Positions 36,085 to 45,716 of a stretch of DNA of 64,000 nt are shown here, one piece after another. A program made the position numbers and the translations under genes. The number at the start of each line of letters is the position of its first letter. Within the stretch, counting starts at the first letter, position 1. Location of the stretch: contig NZ_CP125619.1 of the NCBI RefSeq assembly GCF_030053115.1, positions 4,165,501 through 4,229,500 on the forward strand. Direction: 5' to 3'. A model generated the notes under the pieces. That model saw only the letters and a list, made by a program, of their open reading frames with translations, made no database searches and was not told the origin of the DNA. This stretch comes from Pseudomonas svalbardensis. GTDB lineage: Bacteria; Pseudomonadota; Gammaproteobacteria; Pseudomonadales; Pseudomonadaceae.

Positions 36085-36788
36085 CCCGCCAACCCGACAA
36101 ACATGTCCTGCACGTCATCGTGGTTATCGAGGCCTTCGAGGAAGGCTTCGACTTCAGCCATCTGCTCGTCGCTCAGACTACTGACCGGGTTTTTCGGCTG
36201 ATAACCCAACTTGGCCGACAACACGGTGAAACCTTGCTCTGGCAGGGCTTTCTGCACGGCGTCCAGGTCCGCAGGCTCGGTCAGGAACAGGGTGGTGCCC
36301 TCTTCTTCGCCCGGCTCGAAATCCTGGGCGCCGGCTTCGATGGCGGCCATTTCCGGATCGGCGTCAGGGCTGTCCGGGGACGCCTCGATCATGCCGACAT
36401 GATTGAAGTCCCACGCTACCGAACCGGAAGCGCCCAATTGGCCCTTGCGGAACGCAACGCGGATTTCAGCAACGGTGCGGTTGATGTTGTCGGTCACGCA
36501 TTCAACGATCAGCGGTACCTGATGCGGTGCGAAGCCTTCATAGGTTACGCGATGGTATTGCACGGTTTCGCCCAACAGGCCCGCACCTTTCTTGATCGCG
36601 CGATCCAGGGTTTCCTTGGGCATCGAGGCTTTCTTGGCCTGCTCGACCACCAGACGCAGGTGTGCGTTGGTGGCAGTATCGGCACCGTTGCGGGCAGCAA
36701 TAGTGATTTCTTTTACCAGTTTGCCGAAGATCTTGCCCTTGGCGTTAGATGCCGCTTCTTTGTGTTTAACCTTCCACTGTGCGCCCAT
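36081..36788 (-). CDS. YebC/PmpR family protein, YeeN-like
   Basis: A protein of 235 residues of the YebC fold ([62 protein letters not shown]). It begins [13 protein letters not shown] rather than MAGHSKWANIKHRK, as in E. coli YeeN, and is shorter than the YebC encoded near ruvC. YebC-type proteins bind nucleic acid as regulators, and some relieve ribosome stalling at proline tracts. It is convergent with the kinase and overlaps its stop by four bases. Confidence 0.9.
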   Translation of the reverse strand: MGAQWKVKHKEAASNAKGKIFGKLVKEITIAARNGADTATNAHLRLVVEQAKKASMPKETLDRAIKKGAGLLGETVQYHRVTYEGFAPHQVPLIVECVTDNINRTVAEIRVAFRKGQLGASGSVAWDFNHVGMIEASPDSPDADPEMAAIEAGAQDFEPGEEEGTTLFLTEPADLDAVQKALPEQGFTVLSAKLGYQPKNPVSSLSDEQMAEVEAFLEGLDNHDDVQDMFVGLAG

Positions 36789-37020
36789 TACTTACTCTCT
36801 TGATCTGTGGCGCCGAGACATCTATTGGCCGACGCATGGCGCAAGTTTATACGCCCTAAAGTTGGCAATCGACCAAAAAATCCGCCCTGTTCACCCGCAT
36901 GACCAATCGACATCTTCACCGGCAGTTGTAGGGCGATTCTGAAACTTCGATTTGCGGTGACCATAAAGGGCTGTGGTTTCGTACCCTCTGCGCCCGTATC
37001 CCATGGCAGAAGCGCGTTCG

Positions 37021-38445
37021 ATGCACAACGACAAGGAAAGTCCCTTCACCCTGACACTTCTCGACGGCGATTTGAGTTTGCAGGTGTTGCAGTTCAGTGG
37101 CCGAGAAGCCCTCAACCAACCCTATCGATTCGACATCGAAGTGATCGGCCTCGCACCGGCCATGAACCTCGACCAATTGCTGCAACAGCCGGTGTTCCTC
37201 AGCCTGATGGAGGGCCAGGGTGTTCACGGCGTCCTTCACAGTGCCAGTCGCGAGCATCGCGGCCCACACCGGATCGGCTACAAACTGGTGCTGGTGCCCT
37301 ACCTTCAATGGCTCGACCGGCAGCGTTCACGCCGGGTCTTTCATCACCTCAGCGTACCGATGATCCTGCGCCAACTGCTGGAGGAACATGATGTACCCGA
37401 GGGGAGCTATCGCTTCGAATTATCCAACGGACACTATCCCGTCCGGCCTTTTTGCATTCAGTACGAGGAGAGCGATCTGGCATTGCTACAACGGCTGTGC
37501 GAAGAAGAAGGCATTCACTATCACTTCGAACATCAGCGCGACGGGCATGTGCTGGTCCTGGCGGATGACAGCCTGAGTTTCCCCCAGGACCCCGTCCTTA
37601 CGCCTTTCCAGGGCAACTCGCCCGACGACAGTGACGTGCCGGTGATCAGTGAGTTGTTCCAGCGCCATGACTCGCCGCCCTTTCCCTCGCGACTGGAGGC
37701 CAGGAACCGTGGCTCGCAAAAACCCGACGACGGCGCGGCCAACCATGCTTTCAGCAAACCATTGCCCGTGATGGTCCGCCCCGCTCCCGAGCACATCCAT
37801 CGCGATCAACTAAGCCGTCGACAACTGGAACGTCTGCGTTGCCAGCACCTGCAGATCCACGGTCAAAGCAACCAGAGCGCACTGCGCAGCGCACGGATTG
37901 TGCAGGTGTCGGAGCATCCACTGTCGAATTTCAACGATCAATGGCTGCTCACCGAAACCCGACATCAGGGGCAACAACCTTCGATTCTTGCCACCGACAC
38001 ACCCGTCACTGTCCGCCATTACCGCAATCAGTTCACCGCCATTCCCTGGTCAACGGTTTTCAGGCCGGCGCTCAGACAGACCAGGCCGAGCATCCCGGGC
38101 TATCAGCCCGCCCGGGTGTTGGGGCCGGTCGGGCAGCCGGCGGCGCTGGATGATCGAGGTCGAATACAGGTCAGACTGTGGCCAACAGCGGAAGCGGATC
38201 CGCTTGAATCTGCCGGTCTCTGGCTACCGATGGCCCTTGCAGCGCCGGACGGTCGGATTGACCCCTCCAGCCTGCCCAAGGCAGGCAGCGACGTCCTCAT
38301 CAGTTTTCTCGACAGTGACCCGGATCGGCCGGTGCTGTGCGTCGGCATGGGCCATCACCCGCGCACTCGGCCTGTTCCCGCGCCACGCCGCGATAGCCAC
38401 TTGCTGCTCGATTGGCTGGTCAATCGCTCGGACCTCACGCCCTGA
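37021..38445 (+). CDS. short type VI secretion VgrG-like protein, orphan
   Basis: About 474 residues from the ATG at 37021; in-frame starts at 37003 (ATG) and 36973 (GTG) are possible. It has the gp27-like part (LLDGDLSLQVLQFSGREALN, YEESDLALLQRLCEEEGIHYHFE) and the gp5-type OB fold (ARVLGPVGQPAALDDRGRIQV), then WLPMALAAPDG, and ends soon after GSDVLISFLDSDPDRPVL. A full VgrG is over 600 residues with a beta-helical needle; this one lacks that needle. No tss gene, Hcp, effector or immunity gene is nearby. It may be an accessory spike or a decayed copy. Confidence 0.88.
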   Translation: MHNDKESPFTLTLLDGDLSLQVLQFSGREALNQPYRFDIEVIGLAPAMNLDQLLQQPVFLSLMEGQGVHGVLHSASREHRGPHRIGYKLVLVPYLQWLDRQRSRRVFHHLSVPMILRQLLEEHDVPEGSYRFELSNGHYPVRPFCIQYEESDLALLQRLCEEEGIHYHFEHQRDGHVLVLADDSLSFPQDPVLTPFQGNSPDDSDVPVISELFQRHDSPPFPSRLEARNRGSQKPDDGAANHAFSKPLPVMVRPAPEHIHRDQLSRRQLERLRCQHLQIHGQSNQSALRSARIVQVSEHPLSNFNDQWLLTETRHQGQQPSILATDTPVTVRHYRNQFTAIPWSTVFRPALRQTRPSIPGYQPARVLGPVGQPAALDDRGRIQVRLWPTAEADPLESAGLWLPMALAAPDGRIDPSSLPKAGSDVLISFLDSDPDRPVLCVGMGHHPRTRPVPAPRRDSHLLLDWLVNRSDLTP

Positions 38446-38448
38446 CAC

Positions 38449-39840
38449 TCAGCCCTTGTCGGCCTTGCCTGCCGCCGCCGCGAACTTCGCCAGACGCACA
38501 TCCAGATGCCGTGGCCGATGCCCATGATCCTCGGCGCGCTCCTTGCGGCGGATGGCGTTGCGCACCATCAGGGAGCCGAGGTAACGAATCGGTTCCGGCG
38601 GAAACAAGCCCAACGGACCGTTGACCAGAGGCGAACGAGTCCAGGCGTTGTCCAGCCCCTGGACCATCGAGGCGAGAATCTGCCCGCCCATGTGACACGG
38701 GCCAACCCCGCTGCCGGAATATCCGAAACCATAAAACACGTTGCCACTGGCGCTCATCTGACCGAAGAACGGCAAACCGGTGACGGAGCGATCAGACGGA
38801 CCGTTCCAGGTCGCCTCGACCTTGACCTGGGCAAACGCCGGAAAGAACTCGCTCAGGCTGTGCTGCAACAAACCGGCATAGGGCGATGGCTGATCGAACA
38901 CCGGCAACATTCGCCCGCCGTAAGCAAAGGTGTTGCCGCCCTTGCCGAGCATGATTCGGCCGTCCGGCGTGTTGTGGTAGTAGTGCACGAAAATCCGCGA
39001 ATCGAGCACGGTGACGCCGCTGGTCAAACCGATCTCGTTGAGCAGATCGGGCCGCGGCTCGGTGATCAGCATGTCGCTGGAAACAATCGCCACACTGCGC
39101 TCGAACTGTGGAAACGCCCGGGCCATCCAGGCGTTCATCGCCAGCACCACGCGATCCGCGCGAACGGTGCCGTTGGGGGTTTGAATCCCCGCAGGCTTGC
39201 CCTCCTGCAACCCGGTCATGGCGGTGTGCTCATGAATCCTCACGCCGAGTTGCAAGGCGACCCGGCGCAAGCCGCGCACCAGTTTGCCCGGCTGCACACT
39301 GGCCGCCGCCGGGGAAAACCAGCCTTCCAGATGTTTGCTGGAACCGGCCATGCGTTGCACATCGGCCACCGGCCGTTGGGTGAAGGAGTTGATGCCATTG
39401 CGCTCCAGCGCCGCGATGACGGCGTCGGTCGAGCCGCATTGGGCGCGGTTGGTGGCGGTGTAGAGCGTGCCGTCGAGGCGGTAATCGGCGTCCACCGCGT
39501 ACTGCTCGCAAAAGGCGCCGATGGCATGGATGCTGCGCTCCGATTCCTTGACCAGTCGCACGGCTTCTTCGACGCCGAACAGCCGCTCAAGGGTGAAGTA
39601 CTTGGCCGACCACGACAGTGCACAACCACCGTTGCGACCACTGGCACCGGCGCCGCAGATATCGGCCTCGATCAGCAGCACATCCAGTTCGGGGTTCTGT
39701 TCCTTGAGCATGATCGCGGTCCACAGTCCGGTGTAGCCACCGCCGACGATGCAGACGTCGGCGCGGGTATCGCCCGTCAAGGGTTCGCATGGCGCGCAGG
39801 ACTCGGTCGCCAGCGCCTGTTCGAGCCAGAAAGGTCTCAT
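38449..39840 (-). CDS. FAD-dependent oxidoreductase (PuuB/OrdL-like) of the aminoethylphosphonate region
   Basis: A flavoprotein of 463 residues with the DAO-family start DVCIVGGGYTGLWTAIML, GASGRNGGCALSW and the C-terminal GFGYSGSGVGPCHMGGQIL. It is like gamma-glutamylputrescine oxidase and oxidises amines. It lies ten bases downstream of the MFS carrier gene and in the same block as phnW and phnX. Flavin oxidoreductases recur in aminoethylphosphonate clusters and some act on N-methylated aminoethylphosphonate, so that is the leading guess; the name is left open. Confidence 0.85.
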   Translation of the reverse strand: MRPFWLEQALATESCAPCEPLTGDTRADVCIVGGGYTGLWTAIMLKEQNPELDVLLIEADICGAGASGRNGGCALSWSAKYFTLERLFGVEEAVRLVKESERSIHAIGAFCEQYAVDADYRLDGTLYTATNRAQCGSTDAVIAALERNGINSFTQRPVADVQRMAGSSKHLEGWFSPAAASVQPGKLVRGLRRVALQLGVRIHEHTAMTGLQEGKPAGIQTPNGTVRADRVVLAMNAWMARAFPQFERSVAIVSSDMLITEPRPDLLNEIGLTSGVTVLDSRIFVHYYHNTPDGRIMLGKGGNTFAYGGRMLPVFDQPSPYAGLLQHSLSEFFPAFAQVKVEATWNGPSDRSVTGLPFFGQMSASGNVFYGFGYSGSGVGPCHMGGQILASMVQGLDNAWTRSPLVNGPLGLFPPEPIRYLGSLMVRNAIRRKERAEDHGHRPRHLDVRLAKFAAAAGKADKG

Positions 39841-39850
39841 GGGTCAATCC

Positions 39851-41176
39851 TTAAGTACGCAGAGGTTTTACGGTGATCGGTTGGTTAGGGACGAAAACGC
39901 TTTCGGAACGCAGGCCAGCCGGGCGGCTGTTCCAGTGCGGGATCAGCACCAGGGCCGAAAACAACGCGCAGCCGGCGAAGACGATGAACACGGTGACCGA
40001 GTCAAAGTAGCCCGGCAGCAAGCCGCCGAGAATCGCCCCAACCGAGCCGCAACCATTGACGAAACCGGCCGCGGTGGCGCCCGCCTTGGCGGTGCCGAAA
40101 TCGATCGCGGCCGCGCCGCTGATCATCGAGTCCGGTCCATACAGGGTCAGGCCCATGACGAACAGCAGGGCCACCACCAGCATCACGCTGCCGGTTTGCA
40201 GGGCGCCCATGAACAAGGCCAGGGTGACGGTCAACGCCAACAGACTGAGCACACACGCCGGCATGCGTCGGGCGCCGAACAGTTTGTCCGAAGCGAGCCC
40301 CAGCAGAATCGGCCCGAGCAACCCGGCCAGTTCAAACGCGGTCGGAATGATTGCCGCGCCGACCTTGCCCACCGAGGGCATCTGCTCGAAGACGATCACC
40401 GGTCCCCAGAGCAGAATCGCGTAGCGCGCCGGTTTCAGCAGAAAATACGCGAGGCCCAGAACCAGCACGGTGCGGTTGCGCAGAATGTCTTTTAACGGTT
40501 CCAGCATGCTGATCTTGCTTTGCGCGTCGGCCTCTTGCGCCGTCAGTTGCGGCTCTGGCTCCACCGCCGGCAAGCCAACATCTTCGGGTTTGTTGCGCTG
40601 AAAAATAAAAAACAGCACGGCGACCAGCCCAACTACCGCCGCACTGGAAAAGAACGCCGCATGCCAAGTGCCGATCAGCGTATACGCCCACCAGCCTGCA
40701 AACGGCGAAGCCACCAACCCACCAAAGGCGTAACAGGAACTCCACAACCCCAGCACCCGCCCACGCTGCTCGGAGGGAAAGAAACTACCGAGGTTCTTGC
40801 ACAGCCCGGACCAGCCGGTGGACTGGGCAAACCCTTGAATCAACATGCAGGTAGCGAAGATTGGCAACGTCGCGAAACTGCCCATCACCAAGGCTGCCGC
40901 CGCTGAAATCAACAACCCGCCAAACACTACGACCCTTGGGCCAAAGCGGTCGGCCAGGATGCCCCAGGTGAATTGCCCGATGGCGTAAGCCGTGAGGTAG
41001 ATGGCGTCGAGGTTGGCCATGGCCATTTTGTCGAGCATGAAGGTGGGGTCTTCGGCGATCCCCAGTTTTGCCACGGAAAAAGCTTTGCGGGTGAAGTAGA
41101 AAGCGGCGTAAGCGAGCCAGGTGATCGCGAAGATCTGCACGCGCCAACGCTTGATGGTGCCGATGTGCTTGTCCAT
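39851..41176 (-). CDS. MFS transporter, GlpT/PgtP family, probable 2-aminoethylphosphonate carrier
   Basis: A carrier of 441 residues from the ATG at 41176, behind a GAGGT site; an upstream in-frame start would add 25 residues. Twelve hydrophobic segments and the organophosphate-antiporter features WLAYAAFYFTRKAFSVAK and GWSGLCKNLGSFFPSEQRGR are seen. Members move glycerol-3-phosphate, hexose phosphates or phosphonates in exchange for phosphate. Its place beside an amine oxidase and near phnWX fits AepP, the MFS-type 2-aminoethylphosphonate carrier reported in P. putida. The substrate is inferred from context. Confidence 0.87.
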   Translation of the reverse strand: MDKHIGTIKRWRVQIFAITWLAYAAFYFTRKAFSVAKLGIAEDPTFMLDKMAMANLDAIYLTAYAIGQFTWGILADRFGPRVVVFGGLLISAAAALVMGSFATLPIFATCMLIQGFAQSTGWSGLCKNLGSFFPSEQRGRVLGLWSSCYAFGGLVASPFAGWWAYTLIGTWHAAFFSSAAVVGLVAVLFFIFQRNKPEDVGLPAVEPEPQLTAQEADAQSKISMLEPLKDILRNRTVLVLGLAYFLLKPARYAILLWGPVIVFEQMPSVGKVGAAIIPTAFELAGLLGPILLGLASDKLFGARRMPACVLSLLALTVTLALFMGALQTGSVMLVVALLFVMGLTLYGPDSMISGAAAIDFGTAKAGATAAGFVNGCGSVGAILGGLLPGYFDSVTVFIVFAGCALFSALVLIPHWNSRPAGLRSESVFVPNQPITVKPLRT

Positions 41177-41426
41177 TGTGGTTCTGACCTCAGGGTGTGA
41201 GTGTGCCGGCAGAAATTGAGAAATAACGCCTGTTTTTTTATTGTTGAGCACTTCGATATCGCAGCTTCCCTGAGGCGATATCGGTCAGATGAGTCCTGCT
41301 GTTGCACGCACAGGCTCATGGCCGCCAACGCTGTTTGACTGACCAGTCACCGGGGCTGAGGTGGATAAAAACAATTACTGATTAATAAGTGAAATCGATT
41401 TATCGTATTTCCAATATAAGCTCAGC

Positions 41427-42317
41427 TTGTTACTGGAGGTTTCGATGTCGGTTTCCCACGCCCAGCTCAAAGCCTTCCACGCCGTGGCCGTGCACGGAAG
41501 CTTTACCAAAGCGGCCGAGCGGCTATTCCTCACGCAACCGGCGATTTCCGACCAAGTGCGCAAGCTCGAAGAGCGTTTCAGTGTGCTGCTGTTCCACCGC
41601 AACAAACGTTCGGTACGCCTGACCGATCTGGGCGAGCGGTTGCTGAGCATTACCCAGCGATTGTTCGTTATCGAGGCCGAGGCGCAGGAACTCTTGCATG
41701 ACTCCAGGGCCTTGCAGACCGGCAGCCTGATTCTCGCGGTGGATGCGCCAGTGCACGTGTTGCCGCAGATTGCTCGCTTTTGTGAGCGCTACCCCGGCAT
41801 CAGCGTGAAGATCGAAACCGGCAACACCGACGAATCGCTGTTTCGGCTGTTCAACTATCAGGCCGACCTGGCATTGCTGGGTCGGGAGGTGAGTGACGAA
41901 CGTCTGATCTCGTTGCCGCTGCGCAACGACCCGATGGTGGCGTTCGTTTCGCGCAATCATCCGTGGGCCGACCGCGAGTCGATTTGCCTAGCGGATCTGG
42001 ATGACACGCCATTGGTGTTGCGGGAAATCGGTTCGGTAACGCGCCAGACGCTGGAAGAAGAAATGGCTCAGGCAGGCTTTCGCATTCGCCCGGCGATTCA
42101 GGTTGAAGGCCGGGAAGCGGCGCGTGAGGCGGTGGTCGTGGGGATTGGTGTTGGCGTTGTTTCAGCTGCCGAATTCGGTGCAGATTCGAGGGTGTGCGCG
42201 TTGCCGATTACCGACTGCAAACGACGATTGACCGAGACGCTGGTGTGCTTGCGCGAGCAGAGTTCGCGGCGGGTGGTGGCGACGTTTCTGGAGATGGTTC
42301 GCGAGAGTCTTGTGTAA
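41427..42317 (+). CDS. LysR family regulator (divergent from the MFS carrier)
   Basis: A protein of 296 residues with a helix-turn-helix at about 4-63 (AQLKAFHAVAVHGSFTKAAE, LFLTQPAISDQVRKLEE) and a periplasmic-binding-like effector domain at about 90-290. TGGAGG precedes the ATG. It is divergent from the GlpT-like carrier with 250 bases between, and likely controls the carrier and flavoprotein. It is about 35% similar by eye to the second LysR at 42423, so the two may have arisen by duplication. Confidence 0.9.
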   Translation: MLLEVSMSVSHAQLKAFHAVAVHGSFTKAAERLFLTQPAISDQVRKLEERFSVLLFHRNKRSVRLTDLGERLLSITQRLFVIEAEAQELLHDSRALQTGSLILAVDAPVHVLPQIARFCERYPGISVKIETGNTDESLFRLFNYQADLALLGREVSDERLISLPLRNDPMVAFVSRNHPWADRESICLADLDDTPLVLREIGSVTRQTLEEEMAQAGFRIRPAIQVEGREAAREAVVVGIGVGVVSAAEFGADSRVCALPITDCKRRLTETLVCLREQSSRRVVATFLEMVRESLV

Positions 42318-42354
42318 GCCGGTCCGGCCCCATCGTCGGAACGCCGCCCGGACC

Positions 42355-42399
42355 AAGCTCGCTCCCACAGGGGAATGCGTTCCAATGTGGGAGCGAGCC
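42355..42399. repeat. small inverted REP pair, gggagcgag type
   Basis: agctcgctcccaca and tgtgggagcgagc are 13-14 bp arms around about 17 bases, between two convergent LysR stop codons. It is probably a transcript end for both. A longer copy of this family lies at 47245-47320. Confidence 0.75.
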
Positions 42400-42422
42400 T
42401 GCTCGCGAAGGGCGCACCTCGA

Positions 42423-43286
42423 TTACAAGGCGGGCGCCAACTCGAAAAACGCCTGTATCAAGCGCAAATTCCGCCGCCGTTCCATGCACCCAATCATGTG
42501 TCGGTTAACCAACCCTTCACCAAGAATCGGCACCGCCGCCACCCGCGGGTCATGGCTGACCTCCACCGACGACACCACGCCAACCCCCAACTCTGCGGCG
42601 ACGGCTTCGGTCACCGCCTCGCGACTGTCCAGCTCCAGTAACACCCGTGGACTGACCAACGCCGCCGCGCACGCCTCGTCGAAGGTGCGCCGGGTGATCG
42701 AACTTGGCTCGCGCAACACCATGATCACCTGATCCAGCGCCTTGAGCGGCACCCCCTTGGACATCTGCGCCCAGGGATGACCGTCGGGCACCAGCGCACA
42801 AATCCGTGATTCGCTTAAGTCTTGCAAATGCAGCCCCTTGCGCGGTTCGACCTCGGTCAGCACCGCCACGTCGGCATGCTCCGACAATAACGCCGCCAGG
42901 GTTTCCTGAGCATTGCCCAGCCGCAGATTCACGGTAATGCCGGGATACCGCGCGCGCAGGCTGGCGAGCATCGGCATGACCATGTGCGGCCCGTCCGCCG
43001 CAACCTCCAGACGCCCGGTCAGCAACTGCCGGTTGGCCTCGAGCATCACCTGCGCCTCTTCGGCCAGACCGAACATCGCCCGGGTGATCGCGGCCAGTTT
43101 GGTGCCCTCCTCCGTCAGCTCCACCCGTCGTGCGGTGCGCCGCAACAGGGTGATCTGGTAATGCTCCTCCAGCGCCTTGATGTGCCCGGTGACCGCCGGT
43201 TGGCTGATGAACAGTCGCGCGGCGGCCCGGGTGAAGCTGCCCTCGCGGGCCACCGCATCGAATGCGCGGAGCTGGAACAGGTTCAT
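42423..43286 (-). CDS. LysR family regulator of phnW
   Basis: A protein of 287 residues with the helix-turn-helix at about 1-60 (LFQLRAFDAVAREGSFTRAA, LFISQPAVTGHIKALEE) and an effector domain at about 88-285. It is divergent from phnW with 109 bases between, and homologous regulators stand beside phnWX in P. putida and P. aeruginosa, where aminoethylphosphonate or phosphonoacetaldehyde induces the pathway. Induction here is inferred from that. Confidence 0.9.
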   Translation of the reverse strand: MNLFQLRAFDAVAREGSFTRAAARLFISQPAVTGHIKALEEHYQITLLRRTARRVELTEEGTKLAAITRAMFGLAEEAQVMLEANRQLLTGRLEVAADGPHMVMPMLASLRARYPGITVNLRLGNAQETLAALLSEHADVAVLTEVEPRKGLHLQDLSESRICALVPDGHPWAQMSKGVPLKALDQVIMVLREPSSITRRTFDEACAAALVSPRVLLELDSREAVTEAVAAELGVGVVSSVEVSHDPRVAAVPILGEGLVNRHMIGCMERRRNLRLIQAFFELAPAL

Positions 43287-43395
43287 GAATAACCCTCACT
43301 GATGGCTGGCATAACAACAAACAATTTGATTGATAGCACGGCAAATTGCAATTTAAGCCCCGTAGCTTCATCCCATCGATTGCGAGGACACGAGA

Positions 43396-44505
43396 ATGAG
43401 TACTGCCGAACCCATCCTGCTCACCCCCGGCCCACTGACCACATCGGCCCGCACCCGTCAGGCGATGATGCTCGACTGGGGTTCATGGGATGACCGCTTC
43501 AATCAACTGACCGCGAGCCTGTGCGAACAGCTGCTGGCGATCATCAACGGCGGCGACAGCCACCACTGCGTGCCCCTGCAAGGCAGCGGCACCTTCGCGG
43601 TCGAAGCGGCGATCGGCACGCTGGTGCCTCGTGACGGCAAAGTCCTGGTGCTGATCAACGGCGCCTACGGCAAACGCCTGGCGAAAATCTGCGAAGTGCT
43701 CGGCCGCTCCTTCAGCACCTTTGAAACCGCCGAAGACGAACCGACCACCGCCGCCGACGTCGACCGCCTGCTGCGCGCCGACGCCAGCATCACCCACGTC
43801 GCGCTGATTCACTGCGAAACCAGCACCGGGATCCTCAACCCGCTGCCGGAAATTGCTCACGTCATCGCGCAACACGGCAAACGCCTGATCATCGACGCCA
43901 TGAGCTCCTTCGGCGCGCTGCCGATTGACGCGCAACAGGTGCCGTTCGACGCGCTGATCGCCGCCTCGGGCAAATGCCTGGAAGGCGTGCCGGGAATGGG
44001 CTTTGTCTTCGCTCGCAAAGAAGCGCTGGCCAATGCCGCCGGTAACTCGCACTCGCTGGCGATGGACCTTTTCGATCAGCACACCTATATGGCCAAGACC
44101 GGCCAATGGCGCTTCACCCCGCCGACCCACGTGGTCGCCGCGCTGCACGAAGCCCTGCTGCAATACAACGAAGAAGGTGGTTTGCCAGCCCGGCATCAGC
44201 GCTATGCCAACAACTGCAAAATGCTGCTCGATGACATGGCCAAATTGGGGCTACGCAGCTTCCTGCCCGCCGAGATTCAGGCGCCGATCATCGTCACCTT
44301 TCATGCGCCGAAAGATCCGCGCTACCAGTTCAAGGAATTCTACGAACGCGTCAAGGCCAAGGGTTTCATCCTCTACCCCGGCAAATTGACCCAGGTCGAA
44401 ACCTTCCGCGTCGGCTGTATCGGCCACGTCAACCAGGACGAGATGCACGCGGCCGTATCGGCGATCGCCGAAGTGCTGCGCGAGATGGAAGTCCTCGACA
44501 TCTAA
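43396..44505 (+). CDS. phnW: 2-aminoethylphosphonate-pyruvate transaminase
   Basis: A class V PLP aminotransferase of 369 residues that converts 2-aminoethylphosphonate and pyruvate to phosphonoacetaldehyde and alanine. Key features are [27 protein letters not shown], Asp167 in [10 protein letters not shown] and the PLP Lys193 in [11 protein letters not shown]. The length equals that of known PhnW. A GAGGACACGAG leader gives the ribosome site. It is followed by phnX after a REPIN. Confidence 0.96.
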   Translation: MSTAEPILLTPGPLTTSARTRQAMMLDWGSWDDRFNQLTASLCEQLLAIINGGDSHHCVPLQGSGTFAVEAAIGTLVPRDGKVLVLINGAYGKRLAKICEVLGRSFSTFETAEDEPTTAADVDRLLRADASITHVALIHCETSTGILNPLPEIAHVIAQHGKRLIIDAMSSFGALPIDAQQVPFDALIAASGKCLEGVPGMGFVFARKEALANAAGNSHSLAMDLFDQHTYMAKTGQWRFTPPTHVVAALHEALLQYNEEGGLPARHQRYANNCKMLLDDMAKLGLRSFLPAEIQAPIIVTFHAPKDPRYQFKEFYERVKAKGFILYPGKLTQVETFRVGCIGHVNQDEMHAAVSAIAEVLREMEVLDI

Positions 44506-44518
44506 TTCACGACGACTT

Positions 44519-44666
44519 GTAGCAGCTGTCGAGCCCTAGCGAGGCTGCGTTCGACTGCGCAGCAGTCGTAAACCATCCACCTCGGTGTTTTTAGATGAAC
44601 CGAGTCGCCAGAGTTAACGACTGCTGCGCAGCCGAACGCAGCCTCGCTGGGGCTCGACAGCTGCTA
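44519..44666. repeat. REPIN inside the phnW-phnX operon
   Basis: gtagcagctgtcgagcccta pairs with the complement at the right end (gggctcgacagctgctac). The spacer contains accatccacctcggtgttt. It fills nearly the whole gap between two cotranscribed genes, so the mRNA should carry a large stem there. Confidence 0.9.
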
Positions 44667-44701
44667 CAGGGCTCTTCATTCCCCAATACAGGATTTGAGA
44701 C

Positions 44702-45529
44702 ATGAACTACGCAAACCCAACCAAGCTGCAAGCCGCCATCCTCGACTGGGCCGGCACCGTGGTCGACTTCGGCTCCTTCGCACCGACACAGATTTTTGTC
44801 GAAGCTTTCGCCGAGTTCGACGTCCAGGTTTCCATCGAAGAAGCCCGCGGCCCGATGGGCATGGGCAAGTGGGACCACATCCGCACCCTGTGCGATCAAC
44901 CGCAAGTCGCCGAGCGTTATCGCACGGTGTTCGGCCGTACGCCGACCGACGATGACGTCACCGTCATCTACAAACGCTTCATGCCGCTACAAATCGAGAA
45001 AATCGCCGAGCACTCGGCGCTGATTCCGGGCGCATTGGACACCATCGCCAACCTGCGCCAGCAAGGGATCAAGATCGGTTCCTGCTCCGGCTATCCAAAA
45101 CAGGTCATGGACAAAGTTGTCGAACTGGCCGCCACCAACGGTTACGTTGCCGACCACGTGGTCGCCACCGATGAAGTGCCCAATGGCCGCCCATGGCCGG
45201 CCCAGGCGCTGGCCAACGTGATTGCGCTGGGCATCGATGATGTCGCAGCCTGCGTGAAGATCGACGACACCGTGCCGGGCATTCTTGAAGGTCGCCGTGC
45301 CGGAATGTGGACCGTGGCGCTGATCTGCTCGGGCAACGCGCTGGGCCTGGACTACGAAGCTTACCGCGCCCTCGGCAGCGACCAACTGGCCAGCGAACGC
45401 AAGCGCATCCACGGGATGTTCGAAGGCTCGCGTCCCCACTACATGATCGACACCATCACCGAATTGCCGGAAGTGATCGCCGATATCAACCAGCGCCTGG
45501 CCAAGGGCGAGATGCCGCAAACCAACTGA
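44702..45529 (+). CDS. phnX: phosphonoacetaldehyde hydrolase (phosphonatase)
   Basis: A HAD-superfamily enzyme of 275 residues that splits the C-P bond of phosphonoacetaldehyde into acetaldehyde and phosphate. It has the nucleophile Asp15 in [13 protein letters not shown], the Schiff-base Lys56 in [20 protein letters not shown] and the metal-binding [12 protein letters not shown]. With PhnW it gives growth on 2-aminoethylphosphonate as a source of phosphorus and, through the transaminase, nitrogen. A terminator follows 18 bases after the stop. Confidence 0.96.
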   Translation: MNYANPTKLQAAILDWAGTVVDFGSFAPTQIFVEAFAEFDVQVSIEEARGPMGMGKWDHIRTLCDQPQVAERYRTVFGRTPTDDDVTVIYKRFMPLQIEKIAEHSALIPGALDTIANLRQQGIKIGSCSGYPKQVMDKVVELAATNGYVADHVVATDEVPNGRPWPAQALANVIALGIDDVAACVKIDDTVPGILEGRRAGMWTVALICSGNALGLDYEAYRALGSDQLASERKRIHGMFEGSRPHYMIDTITELPEVIADINQRLAKGEMPQTN

Positions 45530-45547
45530 TTGCGCCTATCGCTGCAT

Positions 45548-45587
45548 AAAAAAAGCGCCAGCTCCTTAACGGAACGGGCGCTTTTTT
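45548..45587 (+). terminator. terminator of phnX
   Basis: aaaaaaagcgcc and gggcgctttttt form a strong stem ending in six T. It follows the phnX stop codon. Confidence 0.9.
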
Positions 45588-45716
45588 GTGGCCAATCACT
45601 TGATCCAGAGCATTGAACGCCCAAATAGCCACAGGCAAATCCACCAAAGCGGATTACAGTTAAAGCACACCGTCGAACAAGAACGGTGGCTCGACCTGAC
45701 CTGTGAGGAACACCGT

